Origin: Anisakis pegreffii | Lineage: Eukaryota > Nematoda > Chromadorea > Rhabditida > Anisakidae | Direction: 5' to 3' | Length of the DNA stretch: 64,000 nucleotides | NCBI GenBank assembly: GCA_035041965.1 | Contig: JAPYMA010000858.1 | Location: 186,001 to 250,000 of the forward strand | Part shown: piece by piece, positions 15,020 to 27,800 of the stretch | How positions within the stretch are numbered: position 1 is the stretch's first letter | Layout: each line of letters begins with the position of its first letter | Notes under the pieces: model-generated | The model's input: only the letters and a program-made list of their open reading frames with translations | Told to the model about the DNA's origin: nothing | Database searches by the model: none | Translations under genes and position numbers: made by a program

Positions 15020-15046
15020 AATTAATTAATTAATTAATTAATTATT
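15020..15046. repeat. (ATTA)n microsatellite
   Basis: Six uninterrupted ATTA units. Confidence 0.95.
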
Positions 15047-17633
15047 CAGAATACATTTATCAGTCAAATGAAAACAGCTTCTTCAATTTCATTAGTATAC
15101 AACAATATTATTTCATTGGATGGATCACTGAATTAGATCATTATTACACACGGAATCACTTCTCTATGACATGATATTACAATCAGCGGTTGTTATTGGA
15201 TTAAGATCAAAAAGGTTAAACAAATGTTCAGAGATGTTCCATAAAATGACTTTTGAAAGGATTCGAAACCAAAATGAGGAGAAAAGTGAACGTAAGACAC
15301 GCTCAAAACGCAATGATCAACGGCTACAAATTTTCCGAAACACATTTTTGTCATCTTCCAACGAACGCAATTTCAACGAGTAACGTTTCAATATCTCGAA
15401 TGGCTTCAGCTCAGCCTACTCTCACCTCTCCGTACCCTTCATACCCTTCATCAGCTCTCCGTCTCAGCCTACTCTGCAAGTGGAAAGACCGCTAATTAGA
15501 TATCACTGATGCAGCTGATTCACTACACAATAGGAAGCATGATTATTTTTGACGTCGAGTGTGAAACATGCCCAATGAGAAACATCTCGAATGATCCATA
15601 CTTATTATAGCTATTATAAGCGACATATCAATTTGGTAACGTTTTCTAAAGCAATGATTCTGCTCGAAACAATAGAACATTTGACTGAGATGGCTTTCTT
15701 CAGTTTTAGGCGATTCAATCCAAGAGTTGTGAGCAATATTCAATTAATGAACATTCCTCCTATATCTTGGCAAATGAAAGTGACAAAATGCATGAATGTT
15801 GACTACATTCAAGAGCAGAAAGCGTTCCATGAGCCATCAAAATGAATGGGCAAGTTCCAAAACAATAATGGGAGATGTTTAAAATAAATTGTCTGTCGCG
15901 ATATATTTTATGGTTGTTTTTCGGAGGCGTTTAACTCGAATGAGTGCAGTTCGATAGACTCGACAGAAGTGCAACGCATAAAGAGAAATGTTAAGAAAGT
16001 GCAATTTAACTTGAACGTTACACATCATTAGACATCAATTACTTTTCATATCTGATGAAATCTGTTACCGACTGAAATCTATCACTGTTGACGAATCGAA
16101 AACGTATCACATACCATTCATAATCCATGCGGCCAAATAATGCTAAAAGATTCTTTAAAATCACTATCTATAAGCGAAATGTTTCCGTCTTCAATAGAGG
16201 CGGTGAGAGCTGTTGTTAGAGAATTTTTTTTGGCTTGGAACTGACTGACTAACATGTAACTGAATGTCATATTACTGGCACTTCTTTTTGTTATGTCCAA
16301 ATCTCGATGGATTACATGTTCTAAGTCAGTCATGATTTCAGTTAAAATTTGCTTTCGACATTCCATTTGGTCACATTGAGACTTCATAGGTTACAGTTTC
16401 TCACTTCCAATAAAGCCTAAGCTCATGAACTCAAAAAGCTTAATTCATGCTCTCTACGTTCTCGTACTTTACAGAATTTGTTATCATTAACAAAATTTCC
16501 GACTGAATTTGATAATGGCTAAACATCAGAAGCTGTAAAAGGGGAAAATTACAAATGCGATCTCAACAGCTTCGAGATAGATCGCGCAAGGTAGACTCGA
16601 CAAAAATAATTGTAATCAAGTGCAACAGTCATTCGGTTAGTGCATGAGAAAAGAAACAGATCAAATGCGGCATCATAAGCTTCATTCAGTCAGTAGCAGG
16701 AATGGTGAAACGGTTAAATAATCAGCAATTTGCAGGCATCATTTCCCTACGAGATCGAATAAAACAACCGATCCAACCAATCATAACTCGTTTTCAAAGA
16801 ACGCAACGAAGCCTCTGGATTGAGTCATGAGGTTGACACAAAACAAGACAAGATTTGTTGATTACTGGGATTCGTTTACAATAAGAGACAGAGAGAGATC
16901 AATGAAGAAAACTCCAATTCCGGATTCACAATGTGGCACCACGCCCATTACTATTCTTTTTGATGTTAGCATCTGTCCGGCTGATCGTTTCCTTGGTGGA
17001 CTTATCGTAAAACAGTTCATTGTAGTGCTCTATTGCACGATGGGTTTCATAATAAGCTAGAGTCCAACTACATCTATCCAAAAATGTGCCCTCAACGCAG
17101 TACAATCGAGCAATAATGTTTATGAGGGCATCATTTAACATTTCATATGCTTCCGATTGATTCTTTTTTCGATTCTGATTAAAATCCAACGATAGTGATT
17201 GAGTAAGACATTTGTACTTGCAATTTTTGAAACATTCAGGTGGCCAAATCTTTCCTAATCGTCACGAGTTACTGACCTTGAAATCAGATCCGTAATTCTG
17301 AGGTCCTTTTGACAACATCAAAAACAATAATCCCTTGGAACTGATTCTGAAGAAGAGAGTTTCGAATTTTACTAACGCAGGTGCTTTCCTTACGCGTTAC
17401 ATTCATGCCAATTTATTTCAAATAACAATTGTTTCATTCTGATTTATTTTTTCATTCTCACATTGGAAGTCTTCCGGAACGGCCTGGAAATTCCTTATGG
17501 TGACTAGATTTTTTGAATGATTCTCGGGAAATGCATCCATCTAGTCACGTTGTCTTCAAATTTTATGGTGCTTTCTACGCTTTTGTATGGTTTCGATTTA
17601 GTCGCATGAGCAGTGACGCCTTCGATTTAGTCA

Positions 17634-17671
17634 TTTGTAGGAGCCAAAAAGATTTTTTTGGCTCCTACAAA
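17634..17671. repeat. Perfect hairpin, 17-bp arms around TAGGAGCC
   Basis: Arms TTTGTAGGAGCCAAAAA (17634-17650) and its exact complement (17655-17671) with a 4-base loop. The short motif TTGGCTCCTAC recurs near 58347. It sits in a slightly GC-richer patch (17.5-17.85 kb) that may be an old repeat. Confidence 0.75.
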
Positions 17672-20600
17672 ATAATTTTAAGAACATTCAGTGCCCGGAG
17701 ATTAGACCGGCAGTATAGTTATTTCGCGAAGCCGGAACAAAGTAGAGGAACTTCCGACACTGCAATCAGAACTGAAGCCAAAATTTTAGAGGATTCGCAG
17801 CTGGAGCCGAACTGCTGAAAGCGCGAACCTAAAGGCGTAACCGAAAACACTCACTCGAACTGAAACGTTCACAAACCACCAAAGAGCGTTCAGAATGCGA
17901 GATTGTTAACAGTCTCCAGCAACGAATCATACAGCACTGTTCACATTAACTGAGGGCATCATCGTTGCAGTGAATTGCGAACAATAATCGCTCATCTAGT
18001 TTCACTCTTGAAATTCGCATGCAGTCAGTAATTTCCGAAGGGATTTGACTGGATCTTTTGAGTGGCCTTCCACACTTCAATTTCAGCTTAATCTATACAT
18101 TCATTGGAAAGAAGCAATTTTCATTATGGAACGCTAATTGATGGGCTTCTTGAACGATGAGAACTAATTTAGTTTGAAGCAGTTATAGACACTGAGTCAG
18201 GCGCTATAAACTTGATGGAATTCACATTAGAACTGATGATACGTGCGGAACAACGCATAATCCATCACAGCTCAAAGCGTTCAATCAACAACATCCAATT
18301 AATTACGCCATCAAAACATCTGATTTATGAAATATTTGACAGATTGAGCAGCACTGCAAAAAAGTGTAACAATTACATCGCTTCAAATAGTTTACAAGGT
18401 AGAGGTTCATACTCTCACCTTGAAGGTGTAAAGCTGGATCTAAATTAATTTATTATCTGCCCTGACTTCAATCCAATCACAACTGGACATTCTATGATCG
18501 ACATGAATATATCAGAATTCATAAAGCCAACCTCAAATCCTTCCGAGACTGAAAGTACTGATTAGCTCATAGAGAGTTAAAACAATTTTACATTTTTTGC
18601 ACTCAATCTCTGATTCATTAGAATGCGTTGAATAAAAACGGTCGACTTTTAAAGTCGCTTTTTAATTAAAAATTATGTCATCACGTATAAACCTTTACAT
18701 GAACGCTGTATGACCTCAGAGAAGATTGAATGTCTTCTTTAAAATTACACCGGCCGTAACGTGCTCACTGAATGCAGCACTCAATGATTAAATTCACAAA
18801 TTTCATTTCGAAGTTGGTTTGCATGGAATTGAAACGAGATGAAATCAAGTTGAGTGCATTCTCTCGTTCTTTTTCATCTCGAGAAGAGTGCAATCTTATT
18901 CAAGAAATAAAAAGATCTCCGAGATTTTCAGTTTTTTCATTATAATTGTGATAGACTCACAGCCATAGATTGTGGCCTACGGGAACGATTTCATTAGAAA
19001 CTCATCTCTGCCAACGAAGTCGGTGATGCAATCGCAGTTGATCATGATCATAGCGAATCAAAAATTCGCCAGCTGTTCACAGGATTGATGGCTGTCAGAC
19101 AAGGAGCACGAACGATGAGGATTCACGTTTCATCGTTGTTCCTCCTTGTGCTTTCAGATTCGCCATGCCCCATGACACAAGAGATCAGCTTAACCGACGC
19201 ACAAAATTACATCAAAAGTGAAAAAGCAAACATCGCTCAAGTGAACATTTTCTTCATTGCGAGCTACTATGAGCGGAAACAATGGGTTCATTCTGAGGAC
19301 AGCTATTCCTGCTGAATGTGTTTTACGAATAGACTTCGAAATGAACGACGAGGATAATGCAAATTGATTGTTTCAGCCATTGTTGAAAATTGTCACCTCC
19401 TATTCATCTAATTATCCATCTCCTATTATACATCTCCTATTTATCTAATCCAGTATAAAGGCAGTCTTTCGATTATTGCTCCAATATAAATGAAGCTATA
19501 AGCCTTGATGAAAATTGGTCACAATAATGCATCAAAATTTGCGCAAAATTGTGTTTGATTTTTTTTGGACACAGTGCGATTGTTTCGGCCAAAATCACTA
19601 AAAAATAACCCACTATGACGTGAGCGATTCCACTCCACGAACTACCACTCTGCAGTGGATGAGAATTGGCAGGAGATTTTTCCACACGCTAAGCCTTCCC
19701 ACAAATCCCTTGTCGACATTAGCAAGTCATATGGACTGCACTTTAAAGGACTTGAAATTCGTCTTTGAAAGTTCACACATCGTGTGCATTCCTGACATGC
19801 TTGTGAAACAATAGCTTTTCGTCTTTGAAAGTTATCATACATGACGTAAGAAACTGTAAAGTGTAAGAAATATATGATGTGATGTATTTATGATATGATG
19901 TAAGAATTTTTTTATATAGTCAAAAATATGATTTTTTTTGATGTAAGAAAATATATGATCAATATAAGAAAATTCGACGACGTAAAGTACATCTGAGTTG
20001 CGACGCATGAGTTCAATAAAATTTAGCAAATATTATAACCAATGATCCAGCAGTATTTATCGCGCTTGAATGTCACTGAATAAATATCGTATGAAGCAAA
20101 GAAACCATAACCAAACACCAACGAGCATAGTATACGCAAGATAGCAGATTACTTCAAAGTGGGACCATGAAAGACATTCGAATGCGAACTGAGAACTTTT
20201 TAGTGCAAGGCAATCATTATCAATTATGAAAGTAGTCAAATACACAGAACTATCGTTCTGAACTTCTCACATACTCATTTCATAAGATGTGAGATTGAAA
20301 CAAAACTTTTAAGAGACTGATTGATGAAGAACAATTGATTTAACAATGATATACGAATGTGACTCGTATATTACATCAAATTCATACAAATGCCTGCTTT
20401 GTTTCTCCTCGAAGCAAGGTTACTGATGAGAAAAATTAAACGATTCAAGCGTCTGTGCTTATCAACCCCGGTTTCTCTGTTTGGGCACAAGCGAATTTCG
20501 CACATTCTAAATGCGTTAAGTTTGCGCTCAAAAAACAGTGAAACCGATTCGCACTTCAACATTTTGCGACTTTTAGAAACAGAGAATGAACCTTACGATT

Positions 20601-22225
20601 AGGTCATTCTCTGAGAATTCATTATATTCATTTCAAAGCCTTCCATAAGATCGGATCTGGTGCACTTTTCTGCAGAAGTAGTTTGTTAATGCCGTAAATG
20701 CCTTAATCGATCAAAGATTCCACGAGGAAGATTAACTAACAAAATGCCATGGCAAATCCATCAACAACTGACGATGATGAGAACGAATTGTAAGAGATGT
20801 ACTCGAGCGAATTCTGCAAAGAGTGCGTGAACGATTGTTGCGAAGTGTATTTTCTAATGATTCATGCAAAGCAATGAAAATTATAACAAAATAAGTTTGC
20901 TATAGAGCTAGGCAACTACCATTTGTGTTACAAGCATGCATATGCATATCGCAATAGAAGCTTATAACTAACAATATGTGGGAAGAGTATAAATTATTCA
21001 GTTCTCAATCACTGATAGTGAGAAATATGTTCCAATCGTGAAGCGGATTGCACTCTCAGTGGCACACTCGGAATCTAAATTCATGATAAGTTCCTAGTTG
21101 TGTTGGATGATAAAATCGCAACTTAATAAAAGCGCGCTGTCGGAAACACGATTCACTTAATCAACGACGCCTAAACGCATTGATCGTTTTGAAGTAGTTA
21201 AGCAACATGCATTATTGAAGTGCATGTAAGATGGCAGCAGACGACACACGTTCCTCGTGGGATTTATGACGTTTCTACGGAGAAAATGACGTTCGTTAAA
21301 TGCAAGTACAAAGCATTTCTAGCCGATTTTAGCTCTTGTATTGCAAACGGTGATGGTTCGATTGAAAACTGCGTTAACTAGAATTAGAGACGTGGTTTTT
21401 GGCGGAAATAGTACAAAACGGAGAAAAATTGAGGGGCGAGAAGATTGTCCACGCAGGGAGCCGACAGCTTTTGGCGGTGATGAATGGGAATAAAGCGAGG
21501 GTTTCGGACTGTACTAAACAGCATCTTTGATGAACAGAGGCACTATAGCCTTCAATCTTCGGATGCAAACTGGTTAGGATGAGTAGAGATTGACCACCCT
21601 TCGGTTCTGGATTTCAAAGATTCCGACTATGTAAACAACTTTCTGCGTGCTTGCCCTACATTATTGGTGAGCCCAACTGATTTCAAACTTCGGCTCGAGT
21701 ACGCTTCGTCGCAACAATCCGGACCCAAGCTCACACGCAGTTTCCCGTAGTGCTGAGTTTGGAATGAAATGATTTGTTCAAGCTGCCTCAATTCTTCCGA
21801 ACATGAACTTTTTTGGACGACTTCTGGCATAAAGAGTGGACGATGAAATAAAATGTAGTGGTACTAAGTATGATCGTTTCCTGGCAGATCTGAATCATTA
21901 ACAGCTATGAGCACTGAATTACTTGAGAAGCAATTTCTCCATCATCCTTGCAAAGGCCTCAAACATCCCTCTGTAAATAAAAAGAATGCATAATTTCAAA
22001 AAAACCGCGATGAGATTATTCATGAATATTTATGAATTTTAAAAAATTAATGGATATCAGCATTAAAAAATTTCATCCGAACCACCCAATTATTAAATTT
22101 TCAAAATTAAGAGACTGAAAACTCTCCTACGATTAATCACTGACATTATACTACCAGCAATGTTTTAATGGATGTAACTTAGTGTAATACGTAGTCTATA
22201 GTAGCTTGAACATTAGGACGACCAA

Positions 22226-22285
22226 ACGATGCTGAATAATAATAAAGAAAATAATGCTAAAAATAACAATGAAAATAATAATGTT
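22226..22285. repeat. AAT-rich microsatellite-like tract
   Basis: Interrupted AATAAT runs mixed with GAAAATAATG. Confidence 0.7.
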
Positions 22286-24690
22286 TTTTTATCAACTTTA
22301 TTTCAGTTTTATCAACATTCATTTAGCGATGATTCAATTGCAAGTGAGACAAGAAACCTCAAGCCTCAAAAAAGACAAGAATCCTCATTTTGAGCGCTCC
22401 ATCCCTGAAGCTTTCACTTAACCTAAAGTGATACCGAATGAAGGAGAATCAACGAGGCCTGCCGAGTGGTATGATAACCACGTTGTGTGTTTATTTGCGG
22501 AAAATTTCTTATGAATAGAATTTTAAATTACTGACAGCGATGGATCGTAGTCAGCTGATGAAGCGGTTCACCACACGTCAGGTGCATCGATTTATTTATG
22601 AACACCTGTATTGTTCTCACGGAAACAAATTGTTTGTTGATGCCAACCTCAATGAGTAATTTATAGTATTCCTGTTGAATTGAAAATGCATTTTTCAATT
22701 GCTTACCGCAGTTATGAGCGAATTCACCCTCCAAGCATCATTAATTTGCGGATCATTGAATCTTTGTAATGTTTTCCTAGTATACAGTACATTTTTTAAG
22801 TTTACATTGTGCTGCATAACGTTTACTGCAGATGCACTGCGAAATTTCATAAGGTAATCATAAGTTATTACAGTATTACTATCGTTGCTATTTTCATTGC
22901 GTTGGGTCACTACGGTTGGAAGTGTCATATTACGGCGTAAACAAGATTAGAATGTGACGGTTTCATGCAGTGCAAAGAATTGATAATGGTCATTGATTAA
23001 CACGCAGGCTGCCCGAAATATAGTTCAGTGACAGTTTTTTTTCGATAACATGCAATGAATATCGCATAAAATGAATAATTCATTGCATTTATTGATTTAA
23101 GTGTTCATTTGTTGTTGCAAACACTCATAAATATGTACAATCTGATTGGATTGATGAAAGCACGAATAAGAGAGTAACCATCTGTTCTCAATAAAGCTTT
23201 GAATGTGTTGATTAAATGAGTTATTAAAGGAGTGATTCTTCTCCCGAGAATTGATAACTAAATTGCTTGTTTCCGGAAAATGTTTATCCGCTAAGACGAG
23301 TGACGTTCCTCCGAGAGCCTTCGTTGGCAAAAGGATCGAGTTATCGAACGAATTTCAGAGGGTTTATTTCATTCGAAAGCGAGATCAGTTTTATCAACAA
23401 CCGGATTAAAAAAGAACAAACAACAAGTTAAGTGAAGTGATCAGCGTTAAATCGTCTGTAAATGCCTAAAAACTTTGACAATTTTCTGAAAATGATCATT
23501 GTTGATTGAAAAAAAGAACAGTTCAGTTGTGCAGCTTTTGAATTATTCATTAGTAACGATTTTCAATTTAGACAGAAGCATACCATAAATGAGATTCATT
23601 CAAATAATCAGCATATTAAACTGATAGATGCAAATATTGGTAATATAAAGAGGACGGTAATCCTTTCAGAGCTGAGCGCATCGAGCGCACACTTCCATGA
23701 CGTTTTCAAATTGTTCACGAAAGTTGCTCTTTCACTCATTGAACCTACGCTTGTGTTCAGCCAGAAAACTGTAGAATGTTGATGAGAAATGAGCGTTGAT
23801 AATTCAAAAGCACAGTTTCGTCATTTCATGCCTATTGACATCCACGGAAGCATCATTTCAGTGCCATTGAATTCAACTAAATGTGTTATGCACCGTGTCA
23901 GACTCATTCTGTTGACATGTTCTTACGGGAAACATGAGAAAGGCAAATTTGAAACGTGACTGCTGGCTCAATTTGTGCTCCAGACGATTTTTATTAGAGA
24001 ACGTTCATTTTTTTTCTGCCGCGAATTTCACATCACGTTACGTTCATTTGGATCATGGAATATTTAATGAACACTTTGTGAAGATGGTGGAATGCATCGG
24101 GGCAAGGCAGACACCCGATGCAATGCGAAAGATCGGCAATAACAGAAACGAAAGAACAACGGCACCGTACACCACTGAAATTGATAAAATATTTTATCAG
24201 ATAATTATTTCACATAAATCTGGCACTGAGAGAAATGAATGTGAAATTTTTATGCGCTCGAAACACTGCGCTATGATCACTCGCTTACAGAATGATATTT
24301 TCATGCATAATCCAGTTGATCAAAGTGATTTTCATGATCTTTTGCAATCTCCAGTGCAGTCATATCCCATTTGAATTAATTTCAGTTTCATTTCATCAAA
24401 GAAAACGTTGTTTAGAAAAATTTTGCACACAATGAGCACTTTTTAACATTGCTTTAATCAAGCGATGCTGCATGTGACGCAATTTTTCTGCTGACCAAAG
24501 ATTAATGTGATAGAGTTCGAATGTTCGATAATATAACTTCAACATCATTTGAAGAGTATACGTTAGCAAATGGGAAAATGAATTTAATTATGAACTAAAA
24601 CATGGAGGATGCATGCAATCGAACAGTATCCAACAATATGAAGATGCGAGGAATTTTTGAAAAAAAAATTTATTCCAAATTATGTGTTAC

Positions 24691-24852
24691 TAGTGATGTC
24701 TCCATTCTCGTCAAACTGTTCCATTCCTGTTCTATTTCATGGAATAGAATGGAACAGTTTTCAAACGAGGAATGGAGAGGACAGAATAGAATAGAGTCGT
24801 TTTTGGAGAGGAATAGAACAGATTTGGAAAACGTGGATTAGAGACATCGCTA
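24691..24852. mobile_element. hAT-like miniature element, 162 bp, 8-bp target duplication
   Basis: The ends are 12-base inverted repeats, TAGTGATGTCTC on the left and its complement with one mismatch on the right (TAGCGATGTCTC read inward). Both sides are flanked by the perfect 8-base direct repeat TGTGTTAC (24683-24690 and 24853-24860), the duplication length made by hAT transposases. The inside is an echo of GGAAT/GGAATAGAA motifs, with a strong internal hairpin around AACTGTTCCATTC and its complement. No coding capacity. Confidence 0.75.
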
Positions 24853-24860
24853 TGTGTTAC

Positions 24861-27800
24861 TCAGGAAATGTGTGAAACGATGCAATGAAGAGTAGTTTGG
24901 AAAATCAATCACATTTCTTGCAATTAATAGAAGTGACGATGAGGGCGAGATTTCAACTGCAAATTGATTAGTAAAAGAATTAATCGCTTTAACTAACAAA
25001 ACAAATGCGTCTTTAATTGCAATCGGACAGTAATCGGCTTTTTCCTCATATCGTTTTAAAGCTTAATAAATATTTCAACATCGTTTCATTAGTTCTTTGA
25101 TTGTTTGAAACCAAAAATTGGACGTAACCATGACAACAACAAAAAGCTCGTCTTAATAGATTTCTAGACACGGATCTAAAACATCTCACTCAACTGCTCC
25201 AGTTAAATTTTGGCCATTTATGCCTTCTGAACTTTTTTCCCTTTATTCTCCTCTGGTTTTGAACACCGTCAGCCACACACCACAGGAATATCAATTCGTA
25301 ACAAAAACTTAAGCACTTTGTCACGCGATTCTTTCGAGATTCCAGCAACTCGAACTGGCAATTCTTATTGCACCCTCGATGGCACTAGCAACGCTCGTAA
25401 AAAAGTGATGAGGTTTCCAGTAATGCTTAAGCATTAAAAAAATAAATGTGTTCAGTTCATTAACGCCTAGGAAAAAGTAAAATTTTGTTAGTGAAAGCTT
25501 TATAGAAGGAAGGTATCAGGCGTGAATTGCGTGCGTGATTAACAACGAATGGCATTTTCATCATATCGTTGTAACGGTTGATTACTTTCGCTTCCTTTCT
25601 TTCGTTCTTCGATTGTTTGCGACCAAATTTACAACTGAAAACAGAAATTGTTTTCAAAGATTATGAAGTGAAAGTGCAGTGATTAAGTTCGATAAATATG
25701 CAAATTGGACGGACATTATTGGACGCTTCCATTCACTTGAACTGAACGGTGATGATAGAGTGAGTACAAATGGAGAAATTCGCCGTGAAATTGGAATCGA
25801 GGGAATGATAGAGATGTAGAACGTGAAAAGCATTTACTGCTGAAGTTGAGAGAGGTTTACGGATAAATGGTGATTGTTGAAAGGCTATTTGGAGCAAATA
25901 AATTTCTGTTGTCTATGGCTGTTGTGGGATTAAGTGTGTGTGTGTGTATGTGTGTATGTATGTGTGTGATCAATGTTCATCGAAAATTATTTTCGTTTAT
26001 TTAAAAGACATCTGAAAAGAATCCGACAGAGCCTGCAACAGCTTTAGAGTTCGAAGTCAACGAACAATCGATAAATTTCGAAAGGAAATATCTTCGGAAA
26101 TTATTCACATATTTTGTCACCGCTCTAATGATGCCATCAAACTGATGCCAAGGAATGTCAACAAACTCATAAGCATAAGACATACATTCGGCTATTATTA
26201 CTAACTTACATCATAGGAGAGTAATCTGATGCAAGCACATTGTTCCACATTCATTGCAGAGAGCACTTTTTAACAATTACCAATTAACACGCTCGTAATT
26301 TTCCTTTCAAATACTGCTTTGTTCGCCTTTACTGCTTTGACTGTGAGACCGACAGCGGTACTCAGAGGTAACATTCCGTTTTAGGGTCATTCTATTGGTG
26401 ATGTGTGAAGAAAGTTTGTTGTTGTTTAGAGTGAACGTTATCAGGCAGAATGACTCTTCAAAGCAAACAGAATCTAATCAGTCGGATAAATGCGTTAGTT
26501 GAAAGAATATCAATTGGAAAAACTGAAGAAAAGTTTATTTTTTTTGTTTTGAACACAACAGCTCGTTTTTGCAGAAAAATTTGTGCTCGACTGAGAAGAA
26601 TTTAACGAGATACATATCCATTACGATGGAAACATCATCTTCATACTCATAAAATAAATTGCACAAAATTCATCAAAGAAACTCACCCGACAGTGTTTCT
26701 GATTAAACTTTGACATGATCAATTAATCATGCAGAAAGACCATGAATAATGCACTAATTCATTTTTTCTTTCAGTCGCTATCACTAAATATGGCCTTCTT
26801 TGTCCCACCATGCCTTCACAATGGCCAACGATATTTAATCAGTCTACCCTGAGCCATTTATTTATCGATCTATCATTCGTATGTATCCCATTTATGCTCA
26901 CTTAATTATTCGTTTATTTTAGTCAGCAGCAAATGCAGCTCATTAAGACATGGTGTAAGTACATCCCTGAATAATTGTTCTACATTCACTGCAGTTTATT
27001 ATCGTTCGCCTTCATCATCCTCAGTGAAAACAAACGGCATTCTTCAGTAAGAAAAACTTTAATCTTGCCTCTCTCAAGAGGAATCTTAAATTTAGTCTAA
27101 TCAAAAGGCACCGATCTCTAATCTTGTCCAAGCGAGCACTAGACGGGTAAGTTAAGGATCTATCTCAGGTGGGTTCCAGTGCCCGTAGTGAGCAGAACAA
27201 GCGATCCGAGACAAAACAAGTCCAGTGATCCACTCTAGGTGATCATCTCAATAATAAGCCAGTAATCGGAAAAGTTAACGATTATCAAATCATATTCATG
27301 TCGATGTCCCCACGTGTGCCATGAATGATTGAAGTGATTTATTTCATAGTAGATGATGAAAGCACTCGGTGTTCTGAAGGAATAGAATGCTTCTCTTTTG
27401 AATGTCGATTCGTATTCAATTGGAATAAAGTCACTCTCAATCGCACTATTTCCAAAAAATGTTGTTCCAATGATGCATCGAAATGGAAAGGAAGGGAAAA
27501 AAGGATGTTGATTAGTGAGCTCATGAAGGAATAATGAATTTAACAAATATGATGCATATTCTCATGCACAAATCGAAAAAATGTCGCATTCGAAAACTTT
27601 AGTTTAATGTTCATCAGCATTGGTGTGTGATTGCAATCTGTTGTTTACGCAAATACTCTCGCAGACGAATACCAAAAAGTTTCGTGTGGAGCTTTACGAT
27701 CATAAAAATCAAAATATCGGCTCATTGAAGTATCGGTGCAATTCTATCAGATCATTGTTGAAGACGATATGAAGATGATTAGGCAAAACGAAAATGTTAG

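Larger units (their letters stand above)
12207..24682. other. Long stretch without a supported gene
   Basis: Several minus-strand frames of 75-110 codons (14.3-14.5, 16.1-16.4, 16.9-17.3, 22.5-22.9 kb) look protein-like by eye, but those I tallied (14.3 and 16.9 kb) show no codon-position bias, and none match families I know or join convincingly. Microsatellites and a hairpin are listed separately. Confidence 0.4.

Noticed and set aside
16926..17257. Minus-strand frame reading KIWPPECFKNCKYKC then a helical stretch
   Set aside because: Protein-like by eye and preceded by an AG, but G is not enriched at codon position 1 and no convincing partner exon or family was found.
22528..22928. Two overlapping minus-strand frames linked by a possible 35-nt intron (GTAAGC to AACAG)
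   Set aside because: The putative intron is shorter than any intron in the supported genes here and is mostly a palindrome; no family match.
23934..24374. 146-codon plus-strand frame
   Set aside because: Codon-position composition is like background, there is no recognisable domain or splice signal, and the length is plausible by chance in 64 kb of this composition.
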